The translations under genes and the position numbers were made by a program. Below the pieces are notes generated by a model. The model had not been told where the DNA came from. It made no database searches and saw only the letters and a list, made by a program, of their open reading frames with translations. From NCBI GenBank assembly GCA_008704415.1, contig VXIS01000091.1, positions 1 to 64,000 of the forward strand: a stretch of 64,000 bases of DNA, read 5' to 3'. Source of the stretch: Sphaerosporella brunnea (taxonomy: Eukaryota; Ascomycota; Pezizomycetes; Pezizales; Pyronemataceae). Below, piece after piece: positions 34,140 to 45,165 of the stretch (position 1 is its first letter; each line of letters opens with the position of its first letter).

Positions 34140-35075
34140 GAGCAAGAAATCCTGCACTCCATTCTTCCGCCAGTCCGTCCTCATGCTCCTTCTCCTTCTC
34201 CTGTGTGCGGTGGCGAAGCTGCCGACAGGTCCTCCCACACCACGCAGGATCGGGCCGGCCCTCAGGGGGCGGAGGCAAGGTTTGCAGCCGGCGTGAGACA
34301 TGGTATATGTGTTCCGGGTGGACCTCAATGTAGCGCTTGAAGGCGCCAGATTTCCAGCGGCCCAGTAGCGTCAGGAATGCCGATGGAGCGTGCCCAGCTT
34401 AAAGGAGTGTTCGGAGTAGTTGCCTGAGACGCCTAGCCCGGAGCCGGTTGATGACCTTGGTACGTGTGGAGGTGGTGCCAGCAAGGGTAAACAGCGGACT
34501 GTCTTCGATGCGGGCAGCGTCAAGTAGGCACGAGGGTTGTCCTCCGCGAGCTGTACAGATCTTCGGGTTCCATGAGGAGAAGTCCGCGGTGCTCAAGTCC
34601 GTAGCGGTCCAGGTGAATTCTCCGACTCGAAGGAAACCAGCGAAGGCGGCATGGAAGGTGGCTCCTTCCTGTGTATTGGGGTTGAGTTTCGCAAGGATGC
34701 GCAGCCGCAGGTCGCGGCGCTGTGAGGTCACCTTCTCTTGCGCCGTGGAAGCTCCTGATGCCACGGATCACCCGTTGCACCGGGGGGTGGTGGAATACCT
34801 CGAGGCCGTCCCCGCCCATGCCTATATGGACACAGTAGGATGGTAGGCCGTGAGGTATGACTTCATGGTAGCGGATTTCGTGCGTCAGGTGGGTCATACA
34901 ATCGCATAATGACTCGACTGTCACAGGGAAAGCAGGGTCGAGGCCAGAGAAGGCGGCAAGGGTTCTGTAGCTGTTGCGAGCAGTTGCATAGGTGCGCCGT
35001 GTGTTGGCGCTGAAGCCCCACCAGAGATAGCGGGCAGTGATGCGAGGGAGGTCAACGTCGGCATACCAGTCCTCA
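34140..35075 (-). pseudogene. DIRS-like tyrosine recombinase, frameshifted
   Basis: The N-terminal core-binding part reads RYLWWGFSANTRRTYATARN (about 35045), then VTVESL. The catalytic part shows FLRVGEFTWT (box I Arg present, about 34620), YSEHSFKLGT (box II H-x-x-R with Arg replaced by Lys, about 34420), and LLGRWKSGAFKRYIEV, where the Tyr in RYI is the expected nucleophile (about 34340). At least three frameshifts separate these blocks. Tyrosine recombinases insert DIRS-type retroelements and Cryptons. The RNase H frame just upstream on the same strand points to a DIRS-type element. Confidence 0.75.
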
Positions 35076-35224
35076 GGCGGGTCGCGCTGGAGGCTCGAGT
35101 AGGCTGGAGGTAGGGCGCAGAGGTCAGCAGGCTCAGTAGCGAATGTTGTGGAAGCAAAGGTCAGCAGGCTCAGTAGGGAATGTGATGCGTGAGAAGGTGT
35201 TGCGGCAGGAGGTGTGGCAGTGGT

Positions 35225-35758
35225 CTAGTCCTTGGGCTGTGGGTCGAATCGCAGAGGGCAAAGCTCAGCAATCTTCGCAAACTGGCTGCGCGAGAGAAGG
35301 TCGGCAAGCAGGTTGTCTGCGGTGGGTATCCAACGTGCAGAGACCATGATGTCATGTAGGGCATCTAGCAAGGTGATTTGTCGCAATGGCACGCGCATGG
35401 AGCGCTTGTTCAGGCCATGGTATACGCCGGTATTGTCTGTGTGTATGGTGATATGTTTGCCGGAGAATGCAGCAGTCCAGAGCTTGAAGCCGGTAAGGAT
35501 GGCGAGCGTTTCCTTGTAGTTGATGTGCTTGTGTCTGTGGTGTCGCGAGTGGGGCTTGGAGAAGGCCGAGGACCAGGTGAGCTTGCTGAGATCTGCATTG
35601 CTCGTATGCTGGCAAGTGGAAATTTTTGTGACGGCGTCGTTGCCAGCGTCGGGGTTGTTGCTAGTGGTGGCACCGCGGGAGCGAGAGGGAAGCAAATAGC
35701 CACCAAGGCCATCATTGGGCATACATCGGAAATCCAGCGAGCTCTTCCGCGTCGCCAT
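35225..35758 (-). CDS. RNase H domain of a DIRS-like retroelement
   Basis: A 177-codon open frame ending in a normal stop. It contains INYKETLAILTGFKLW (catalytic Glu), HITIHTDNTGVYHGLN (Asp in TDN), and ARWIPTADNLLADLLSR (Asp in ADLLSR), the order of the RNase H that follows reverse transcriptase in DIRS-like elements. The reverse transcriptase is absent: upstream sequence shows no YXDD-type motif. The tyrosine recombinase follows about 150 bp downstream. The fragment is open but has lost its enzyme partner, so it is presumably not functional. Confidence 0.7.
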   Translation of the reverse strand: MATRKSSLDFRCMPNDGLGGYLLPSRSRGATTSNNPDAGNDAVTKISTCQHTSNADLSKLTWSSAFSKPHSRHHRHKHINYKETLAILTGFKLWTAAFSGKHITIHTDNTGVYHGLNKRSMRVPLRQITLLDALHDIMVSARWIPTADNLLADLLSRSQFAKIAELCPLRFDPQPKD

Positions 35759-35764
35759 TTTCGT

Positions 35765-38700
35765 CGAACCCCGGTGCTGGGAGCATGCTCAGGTTCACCC
35801 GACGATCTATCCGTCTGTTTGTACACTCGGTATCCTGTACAGCAGCGTTCTCGTACCCTCATTCAACGTCACAGTTGACGAGCGTGCCGGCATCATACCA
35901 TCATCTTACGAGGCCTGTGATGCAAATCTCAAGCTGCCAGCGTACAGGCGCCCAGCAATACGTGGCGATAGGCCCTGAAAGTCCGATATACAAAGTCGCT
36001 TGTAGGCGCCGAGCAGGACACAACCGGTCGTGCCGCTGCAGGTTTCACCGACCACGCCGAGCTGGGCGCGTACGCAGCTGAACGGCGTTGCTAAACATCT
36101 ACAAAACCATTAGTCTGCCATTTCCTGGCATTTCCTGCGTTTCACCGTAATCGCACACGCTATGCTTGAGCAGCCCCGCTAAACGAACGGTCTGCAACAC
36201 GCCCGGTTTAGCGTATCTCTATGCTAGACCCGCGGTTGGAGACCACAATTCGTTTGCCTTTCCTGGAAGGTAGCCTGATTTCAGTGAGGACTCAACGGCA
36301 GTGTCACGGATCACGGAAACCCATGTTTTCGTCGACAAGACAGCAGTAAAGTCACCCGTAGCCGGTGTCGTTTTCTCGCTTCTGTGTTTCTTCGGATATT
36401 GCTAGCTCTTTGGGCACAGGGAGGTACGGCTTCGCGACACGTTGGTTCGGAACAGCGGGTGGACAGGATACGCGAGGTGACGAGCAGCGGGTTTGTCACG
36501 ATCGTTCGCGGTCGCACGCAGATAATAACGGTGATTACAAATCAACCACAGGTCAGCAGAGATCCAAACGATGAAGGAGGGTTTGTTGTAATTTACGCAC
36601 AATATTACGATGTGAAGATCATAATAGACGCATCACAGGTGTTCGATTGGCGTAAAAGTTGGCACTCCTGCCGATGTCATCTTCTTGCTGCTCCTGCACA
36701 CCATCATGGTCTTCGTAAGACACTGCGTCGAAGGAGCACTAACCTCATCGCCCTTTTCCCGTATACATAAACGCACCTTGCCCTTGAGCTGCGAACTGCG
36801 AGGGTCGCAGAGAATGGACAAAACACGGGCGAGGAGCTTCCATCTTTAGTTTCGGCTTCGGTCAGCGAAATACCGTTTCCCTTGCAGTAGACGGTCTTAT
36901 TTTGCGGTGTTCGCATTGGTTTTTTTGTACTTGCTCATTTGATGGCGGACAACGGCCACACACGTCGGTCTGTTTGACTCCAGGGAATTCGCTTTTCAAA
37001 GCCTGCCTAAACGTTTAGCCGTCCGTGGACTCGGTTAGTCACAGGTCAAACCTTTCTGCGCCATGTCGACCGGGCGCGTGTTGCGAATGGGGAAGCCAAC
37101 ACCGTGCAGTTCATCCCGGGGCTGTCAGTGCGTGCATAGCGTAGCTGTTCGTGGTGTAGGATGACATGCTCGATTACAGCCCAGAGCAGTTTCCTTTTGC
37201 TCTGTACGAGCGATATTGTTTTCACAGCCGGCTCTGGGTTAACAGCGAGCCGACAGCTTGTACCTTGAAACCACATTCTTTGCTCGAATTGGGATTTGGT
37301 TTGTTCGTCTTTCTGTCGATTATTTCTGCATGTTTACGCCGCGGAGGTGTTTGTGTCTCCGCTATCGCCGTCATTCAATCCACCCGCTATCTTTGCCTTT
37401 GTCTGCTTCCTTTTCTCACATTAGGGTGGCCTCACCGCGCGGCAATGCGCCGACGTTGAGGGGTGCTCGCCTGCCCTCTGTGTCTAGATACCATTCATGT
37501 CTGCTATATTGTCGGAAAGCTTTCAGCGGGCCTGGACGAGTTAGTTTTGGTGAAAGAACGGAACCGGCTTTCGACGTGGTGGTTGCAGTTCTCAATCCAT
37601 CAGCAGTTTGCAGGGGCAATGAGGGTGAAGGCACTCACGCATCCTTCGACGGGAATCAAGCTTGTCACGCTATGCCACAGGTCGCGCTGCGATACGCAAA
37701 CGCAACCTGTTGCGTCAGCGGTAAGCAGTACGGGAGCGCAGCCAACGTACTGTAGCAACTCGGAATTGTTAGTACTGCGGTGGTGCTGCGGTAGCATATT
37801 CGCCCCATTTTGTGCTACAGTATCTATTCTGTGTCGGGTAATATCATCACCTAGGCAGGCAAAAGTGAGTTCACTCGTCCGAGGTACGCATGTTGCGTGT
37901 TTGGCGTTGTGCAGTCGGCCTCTTGGCATACCATGCGGTGCAGGCTATATGCCTGCGTTCTTTCTGATCCTCTTATAGTACACACAATCTACCGCCTCTG
38001 CTTGGTCATACGAAACACCATGTCTGGTGTTGGTTGAAAGTAGGAGAGCTTTCTGTTGTCAAGACAGGACAGAACGACTGGGAAGCGTGATTCAATGCCA
38101 AAACGCCGTGGTGTGGTATCAAGTTCCGCAATTCGTACATCGAGCGATGGCGTTTTCATCGAACCTGGGGGCGAGCTTGTGCGAAATGCATTGCCACGCC
38201 GCAGGAGTGCTGGATGATTCAACATTAAGAGGGGGCCTGGATACCGGCAGTTAGACGGCTGACAGTGGACCTGCCATGATTGCTTCTGAGAGTTCTACCT
38301 TCTGTGCAGTTTCAAATGGCAATGGGATATCTCCGAGTTTTCACTTATACCATAACTCTCACCCCACCTACAGTAAGGCGACATCGAAAACGCCTGGGTC
38401 TTGCAGTCAACTGCAATAAGAACGTCCTTGACATCGTGCGCTTATCCAGGTTTGCATTTTCACCCACTCAACTGCTGTAACGCGTACAGTCCGCCTCCGT
38501 GTCATCGTCCTGCGAAGCCAACATCAGAGCTGCCGCGCGCGGTGGTTTGGACCGCAGGCGGCGTGCAACGTAGTTCTTTGTGCTTTCGCCGGAGCGCAGA
38601 TACCCCCACCGCTGCCTTGGAGAGTATGGAATGAGTTCACTGGGCAGCCAGGGAAGGGCTTTTTGTTGGTTCCTTCAACTGGCGACAGTACCACCATGCT

Positions 38701-39700
38701 CCGAAGTACGCCTTGCAGACCACCAGAAATGTTGCTCGTACAACGCCGGAATCAATATCTTACCTAGCAACGAATTGTTAGTATTTCGCGCGCCAGTTGG
38801 ATCTGATGTCCGATTCGTCTTGTGCGGTACAGTAGTGGGGCAGTGACAAAAGATACTGCTGTTAAACGATGCTGTAGTGCGACATGGGGTACAGTACCGC
38901 GAGTTCTATAATACTGCAGCTTGTGAATCAGTCATCTATCACAGATGTGATGAGCGTAGCTATGGAGTGCCATTGCTCTGTCGTACGGACGCGGCAGGGT
39001 CAAGAATGACCGGGCGTAGGGCCGCGGAGTGTAGGTCCTTCGCCAAGTCGGCACATAAGCATTGCTGCCAATAAGTCCGTGTTGGTTGTTTTGCACGCCC
39101 TTTTACTTTCACGGGTAATAAATAAGGATGCACGTACGGAGCGATCTGATGAACAACATCACTAGTCAACGGTTTCATCAATCCCCACAGGACGCTCGCT
39201 GTCAAAGCTATTGAAGGTTGACAAACCAGCGCGTGCTGCGTGCTGTGCTTATAGGTAGGTGGTGACGCTGTTCCATTGAGAACCCACCTCCTATCGGAAC
39301 TTCACGTGGCAGAGAGGGTTCGTTCTTCTGAGATTGCGGTGTTCTCTTACCAAGACGAAGGCTACTTCCGTGTTCTCAATCGCGACACTGGCTGCGATGT
39401 GTATTGTCTCATGTCACGCAGTCTGTCTCCTTGTTTACCCGTGTGGCGTTGGAACCGCGTGACGGCTGATACCAGAAATCAGCGAACAGTGAGGTTCGTG
39501 CCGGAAATGGGCACCTAGTGATGGAATGCATCGAATCACGCGGGTCGTGCTACCAGTACCAGCGTGCCTAGAACGATCAACCAAGCCCATCAGTGGGTGG
39601 ATCTTCTGCACCCGAACTGCACATTATCCTGGCTATTTTGAACCCCTTTCCCTATCCGACCCAAACTTTGATTTCAGTCCCTAACTGTTCATCCCTCGGT
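35765..39700. other. No gene supported
   Basis: Scattered frames of 60-170 codons without domains. A phrase TAGCAAC...GAATTGTTAGTA occurs at about 37755 and 38765, so parts may be duplicated repeats. No termini or duplications were resolved. Confidence 0.4.
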
Positions 39701-39709
39701 TCGGCAACA

Positions 39710-40175
39710 ATGAGCACGGCCATGTATACCTGCTACATCGGTGAAGCTGTCATGTTCATTGCAGACCAACATGCAAGCTCAGAAGCACAGGGCCGTACCG
39801 CAGCACAGTCAGCCGGGAAAAGCGTCCAGTCTTGGGCCCAAGTGGCCGGTGACGGAGCCATGTGCTTCAACTTGTACATAGGAGGAGGAGCGGGCAACGC
39901 CAAGCCACGCACGGCGCGGGAACCCCAGGGGGGCGAAAAGAAGGGGAAGGAGGGAGGAGCCGCGCGCTCCAGACGTGCAGGGTTGAAACGGGGGTGAAAC
40001 ACAGTCCTTTCTGAATACTTTTTGCGCTTTGCTTGATTTTCTTTCCTTGAGAGAGCCGCCAGGCCAGGCACGGCCGTCTGTAGGCCTGTGAGGCCTAAGG
40101 GTAGTCTGCTTCTCTCCTGTATATATGTCATGGCCGCAAGCGGCCGAATACATGATGATTGAAACAAAGCAAGCT
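39710..40175 (+). mobile_element. ORF1 C-terminus and 3' end of a LINE derivative
   Basis: The frame 39710-39997 reads SAGKSVQSWAQVAGDGAMCF, FNLYIGGG, then a basic tail ending RRAGLKRG and stop. The 3' UTR (GAAACACAGTCCTTTCTGAA, TTTTTGCGCTTTGC) matches the copy at 24621-25815. It ends with the intact hairpin GGCCGCAAGCGGCC (40132-40145) and GATGATTGAAACAAAGC. It lacks any reverse transcriptase. Confidence 0.6.
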
Positions 40176-40179
40176 CAGG

Positions 40180-41982
40180 CTGTGTTGCTACGATAGCCAG
40201 CAACCGTCTTGGCAGGCTAGTTTACAAAATTGCGTCAACTGCGGCCCGCCAACTGCCAAAACAGAATAATACAGTGGACACGACAACTGAAAGAGACATA
40301 TTGGCAACAACACAGTAGAAGCAGAACGCAATGGCCACTAGGGCCGAGCCACTCCTTCCCCTTTGACTCTTTTCAAGACGATGACAACAGGTCCGCCTCT
40401 AGCCTTTTGGATTGACCGACCTTATTGCAGAATGTGAGGGGTGACCATCTCTTCACAAAACTGCCCCGGAATAGACTGCGACGTCGAGCCACGCCGCATC
40501 CATCCCAGCTCTTCCACCACGGAGCGTCAATGCCTGCAAATCTGTGGAGGCCACCCGTCATGCTCTCGAAGAAGTGCCTTCTTATCTGTGGTTTGCCTGT
40601 GACGCAAAACGAGCGCTCGCCAGAGTCTGACTTGTAAACTCTTTCCTGGAGATATGGAGGTTCGATTGTATGGCCGGTGGAAAGTTGTTGGTGCCGGAAT
40701 GCCCGCGGTTTTCCTTTCGGGTTGAGAGCTAGCTGAAACCCTGCCATCTTCCACGGAGCAGACGCTCATGCTTTGACGGATGCATTGCCTAGTGCCGTTG
40801 TGAGGCCTTACACTCCAGGCCGGCCAAATTGGGCTAGCATAGAAGCACTTCTTGGGACGCACAATACTCCATGCTTTACATCATGTCAGCAGATTGGTTG
40901 CCTTGCACCCGGGGCACACCGCAGCGTTTAGAAAATAACGACAATCACCCAGCTCACAGATCCACTCGATTGTCTGGTCCGCCGCACATTTGTTGCGGCC
41001 AAAGGAATTGTACCTCCATCGCTGCAGTGTGAATCTTAGGCATCAGCACAGAAGGTGTAGACCTACTTTCGATCCAGCTACAAGTTAAAGAGAGCGACGG
41101 CTGCAAGTTTCATAGAGGCTCCCACATTGAAGCCTCCAGGTTGGTGCTTTGATGCCAGCTATGGACACTGCAGAATGGTTCCTTTTGGCATTTTAGCCGG
41201 CATATCAGATTCATCGATGACGTTGACTCCAACACCGGTCAGGAAAGCCAGGTCATCGTGTGGCCTACCTAGCGATGACCAGTCGGTCCAACACATTTTG
41301 AGGTCATTCTCACAGGACTGAGCCATTTGCATGTCCTCCTGCTTTTGCAGCAGCACTGCGGGTTTTGCAGTAGCCCCGCTGATTAACTGCTGGCGTTACG
41401 TTGGGCTCCACCAGCAAGACCGTGAGACGGGTAGATCGAAAGGATTCAAGAGTTGAATGTGCGATGCGATGCGCCTTGGGCTCATACCCTCCAAACCGCC
41501 GACGCAGGTTCTAACTACGTTAGCATAGAGGTGCACTGGATGACACCTGCTGGCACTGGCAGTGTGGACTCCATGATGACCCACAAGACACCTGAGTCGG
41601 GCTTCTGTCTTGCGGGCTTCCAGCGATGCACTTTCTGTGGTCCTTAATCAACGTCAGTGATCGGTCCAGCTAGCTTCCCAACCAGCGGGTTCCCGTCCAC
41701 TCGCGGCAGTGTAGGTGAGGCGGCAAAACTCTCCACCTTGGTCGGACTGGTCAAATGCTACCTATGCGCTGTCGCTTCCAGAAACATCATCGGTCAGCAG
41801 CCGTCAAGAATACACACCGCCCTCTTGAAGGAAATATTTGTGTCGCCCTCGCTGAACAGCCGTGCCAGCCGCCTCCCTACCATCTGGACCAACGCCGATG
41901 CAAAGCTGTTGCCGTCCAGGTAGGAGGAGAAATGCTGTTCAACTCCCACCGTGGATATGAGGATCACCTGCACAGGGTGAAG
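40180..41982. other. Decayed coding-like traces on the minus strand, unassigned
   Basis: Minus-strand segments such as LTGVGVNVIDESDMPAKMPK (about 41230) and ALVQMVGRRLARLFSEGD (about 41890) look like old protein sequence, but they are cut by many stops. No family could be named and no element borders were found. Confidence 0.3.
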
Positions 41983-42620
41983 CAGGGCTGTCCCAAGTCC
42001 GGCCAGTCCGGTTGTGGAGCAGGCCTGAACCCGTTTGATTCAAACGGGCTTTGAAAATTACGGCCCATTTGGACCAGGCAATTTTGCACGAGGCCCGGGT
42101 GATTGAAGGTGCCCTTCGGGCACGGTGAACACCTGGCGCACGGTGCGCCCGCCAGGCACAGGTACTATCTTTGCTGACACTGACATCAAGAAAAAGTTAA
42201 CGAAAGCGAGATTCAGATTCAGCGCGCAGACGCGACCCATCAATCTCCGCCGCTCGCTGTTCCAAGTCACTGAGCATACGCTCGACCTGATGAATTTTGC
42301 TACGCTCCTCAGGTTTCGAAATCTTTGGATTTATGAGCAAAACATCAGCAGTTCGAATCCGTATCCTTCCGCCTCTGCTCCGACCTGAGTTTTCTTGGTT
42401 AAAGGGCGTGATTTGTGAGCAAAACGTCAGCAGTTCCGCACCGTCTTATTCCGCCTCTCCTCCGAGCCCTAGTTTTTGGGTTAAACGTGCGCGGATTCTG
42501 CGGGTGATCCACACGTCAATCGATTGCGATCGACGCTTTAGCTCCTGCGGAACAAGCACCCAGCGATCAGCGCTTTTAATGGCCCTGAGTTCGGACTGCC
42601 GACCGAACCGATCCTGACCG
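41983..42620 (-). mobile_element. Diverged R1-like hAT copy, right end lost
   Basis: The left end CAGGGCTGTCCCAAGTCCGGCCAG is clear. Blocks AACGGGCTTTGAAAATTACGG, CCATTTGGACCAGGC, GATTCAGATTCA and GTCACTGAGCATACGCT follow the R1 order. It carries extra internal sequence with a twice-repeated GAGCAAAAC(A/G)TCAGCAGTTC motif. The right terminus and the 8-bp duplication are missing. Confidence 0.65.
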
Positions 42621-42624
42621 GCGT

Positions 42625-43450
42625 ACCCGTCGCCGGAGCGCAGGCGAGCACGTCGTTCAAGGCACTACAGTGTTTTTGTAATCAGAAAAATACTAGTACA
42701 GGATATACTAGCTCGCGCAGATGACGTTATGCAGTACGGCGCGGGAAAGGTTATGTTGGACAATGTGGAGTTCATTGTGTGCATATCGCAGTGTGTACAT
42801 GTAGGAAGGGTCGGATTCCCGCCCCAGAGATGCCTGCATCGACTGCCGCTTGCAATAGACTGCCGTACGTAATCCCTTTGGTGTGAGCCGCATTCCGAGA
42901 GCGGGGAGCAATCAGCTGGTCAACGAGCTTTCTGTAATCGTCATGCCATACGGCGACAGTGTTCTTGGTGAAAGGGCAATACAAGGTGATGTTAAGGTTG
43001 ATCAACGCCGTTTCATATGCATTATTGGCATATAGTCGCAGTTTGCGACCTTCGTAATCAGCCACCTGATGTCATTTGGTCCCAGCGATCTGTGTGTTCG
43101 TAGCACGTCAGGAATCCCTCAATCCACGTCTGGGAAGGTGTTTATCTGTACAACCTGCGTGCTGCGCAGGATTGTGCTAATTGCCTCATTACGCGCTGAA
43201 TGTTAGGGCGCTGTATGATCAAGCAAGCGGTCGAGCACGGTGTGCCGATGCTGCTCTAAGGTTGAGCGACGGGTATACGTAGTCCTGCCTCCAGGTCAGG
43301 AACTGGGTGGATCGATTCGTTCCCTTTGCGTCACTACATGATTAATGGACATGTTATAAAGATTCAAAGCACTGTTGGGGGCGGGGAAGTGGGAGGAAGA
43401 TTGTGAAGCTTTTGTTTCCGGCGTTTTTGCAATAAGGACCAACGGCGACT
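42625..43450. other. No gene supported
   Basis: Only short overlapping frames. No flanked element was found. Confidence 0.45.
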
Positions 43451-43619
43451 CAGTGTTCCTCACGAGCCGCGGCAGTCTGTAGGTCGGCCTGGACGGTCTG
43501 CCCCAGTCCAGTCAGGTCCACGCACTGAAGGGATCCAGTCCGCGATGGATCCCGGACTGGAAACCTGGTCCATGATTCCGAAGGACTGGACCAGCCTGCA
43601 GTCCACACATATGTAATTA

Positions 43620-44608
43620 CGGTTATTGGCTATAATAATCCCCTCCGAAGGCCTTATTTGTCCCCATACCCAGTATCTTAGATTATTTGGCATCGTACCC
43701 CTCAACCCACTCGACTGAGACTCCAAGACCGTGACCCCAAGGACTGGACCCTCGCCCTTCGCCCTATCCCTTCGCCCCACGCCCCCCGCCCTGTCCTCCT
43801 CCCCGTACCCTGGCCCGCCTCAAAAGCTACGCACAGAACCTCTACCAGATTGATTTGGTGGATGCCCGCAGCACTAGCCATACAGGCTGATGTCGACCCG
43901 GGCCGTGACGCAGATCATGCCTCCGAGCCTGACGGTGATGACTCTGCCTAGTCTGATCCACCATTGGATGACTGTGCGCCACCTTTAACCCGTGCCTCCC
44001 GCGGTCGTCCCAGCAAAAAGAGGAAGCGGAACCGCGAAAATGAGATGCGAAGAAAAAGGGAAAAAATCAGGAACCGAACGCTGTCCAGCGTGCTCCAGGC
44101 CGCTGTAGCACTCGTAAAGGCGTAGGTCATAATGCGCGAACCGGCACTCAGCCTCATTGGTAGATCTACTGGCGAATAGAACCCGTTGACGGAAGGATAA
44201 GGGGTTAGCCGACGGTAGCTGAACTCAAACCATGTTATTTAGGGCAACGTAAGTAGTATGGGCGTTGAATTCATCGGTTTGTACACGGTCCGCGCGGTTT
44301 GATTGTGGTCGTTGTGTTTCACTCGAGTGGAGCGGGGGGCGAGGCTACGGGAACGAGGAGGGGGTGCGGAGGGCGTGCGAGGGTACGGGCCGGGGACGGG
44401 GACGGGGACGCGGACGGCGACGGGGGCGGGGACGGGGATGGGGACGGACGGGCGAAGGGCGAAGGGCGAAGGGTGAGGCTTCAGTCCTTGGGGTCACCGT
44501 CTTGCAGTCTCACTGGAGTGGGTTGAGGGGTACGCTGCCAAATAATCCAAGATCGGGGGTATGGGGCCAAATACGGCCTTCGGCGGGGGGTATGATAGCC
44601 AATAAACG
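43620..44608 (+). mobile_element. Mutator-like element with long inverted repeats
   Basis: The 989-bp element is bordered by ATGTAATTA (43611-43619) and ATGTAACTA (44609-44617), a 9-bp duplication with one mismatch. Its first about 150 bp (CGGTTATTGGCTATAATAAT...CCCCAAGGACTGGA) are repeated inverted at its right end (AGTCCTTGGGGTCACCGTCT...GATAGCCAATAAACG), with G-rich sequence extending the match inward. Long terminal inverted repeats with 9-bp duplications are the signature of Mutator-like elements. The interior encodes a remnant PPLTRASRGRPSKKRKRNRE on the plus strand, like the basic C-terminus of MULE transposases. The catalytic domain and zinc-binding SWIM region are gone. Confidence 0.75.
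44388..44470. repeat. GGGGACG minisatellite, G-rich
   Basis: About twelve imperfect GGGGACGG/GGGACGC hexamer-type units, followed by three GGGCGAA units, lie in the inner part of the right inverted repeat of the Mutator-like element. The run of G triplets on one strand could form G-quadruplexes. Confidence 0.7.
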
Positions 44609-44637
44609 ATGTAACTAATATCGGCATGCCGTGAGTC

Positions 44638-44964
44638 TAGAGCTGTGCAAGGGGCAACGAGTCGGGGCGCGGGCGGGCGGGGCGCGACGAGGTAGGCAGG
44701 GGCAGGGCGAGGCGCACCGGGGCGCGACGGGTGGCCGGGGTTGGGCGGGGTCATCGGGGTGTGCCGGGGTATCGCCGCGGCGGCTTGTCTGCGGAGCATC
44801 GGGGTGGCCGGGGTTCCGACGGGGTGGCCGGGGCAACGACGGGGTGGCCGGGTTGTCGACGGGGCGGCCAAGGCGCGGCGGGGTGGATCTGGGTACGTCG
44901 AGGCGGTCTCCGCCCCGTCGCGCCCCGTGCCCCGTCGGAGCGCCTCGACCCGTGCACAGCACTA
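44638..44964 (+). mobile_element. hAT-type MITE, TAGAGCTG family
   Basis: A 327-bp copy (TAGAGCTGTGCAAGGG...CCCGTGCACAGCACTA) with the exact 8-bp duplication CGTGAGTC (44630-44637, 44965-44972). It is inserted in the R6 copy, whose undamaged relative at 24107 reads GCCGTGAATCTCAAC across the site. Confidence 0.9.
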
Positions 44965-45165
44965 CGTGAGTCTCAACACGCGAGCAGTGCGCGTCCCGGT
45001 GAGGCTCACGTGAGCCGATGAAAGAATAATCTCTATCCTTCACACCGTGACTGCACCTGCACCATGACTGCGGCTGCAAATTTTGAACTATTCAATCTAG
45101 GTGCCACTCCATCGGTAATTGTAACGTCGTGAGCCTTCCGCTGTTGCCACCCAGAACAACCACCA

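Larger units (their letters stand above)
43451..45165 (+). mobile_element. R6 hAT-like copy carrying two nested insertions
   Basis: The left end CAGTGTTCCTCACGAGCCGCGG begins at 43451. Sequence collinear with 23932-24330 is found at 43451-43619, 44609-44637 and 44965-45165. The gaps are filled by a Mutator-like element (43620-44608) and a TAGAGCTG MITE (44638-44964). The right end is lost after about 45165. Confidence 0.7.

Noticed and set aside
41127..42000. Possible old transposase on the minus strand
   Set aside because: Coding-like pieces are cut by many stops and no catalytic motif could be placed.
44631..45079. ORFs of 70-154 codons on both strands
   Set aside because: They lie in the GC-rich MITE at 44638-44964 and have no domain.
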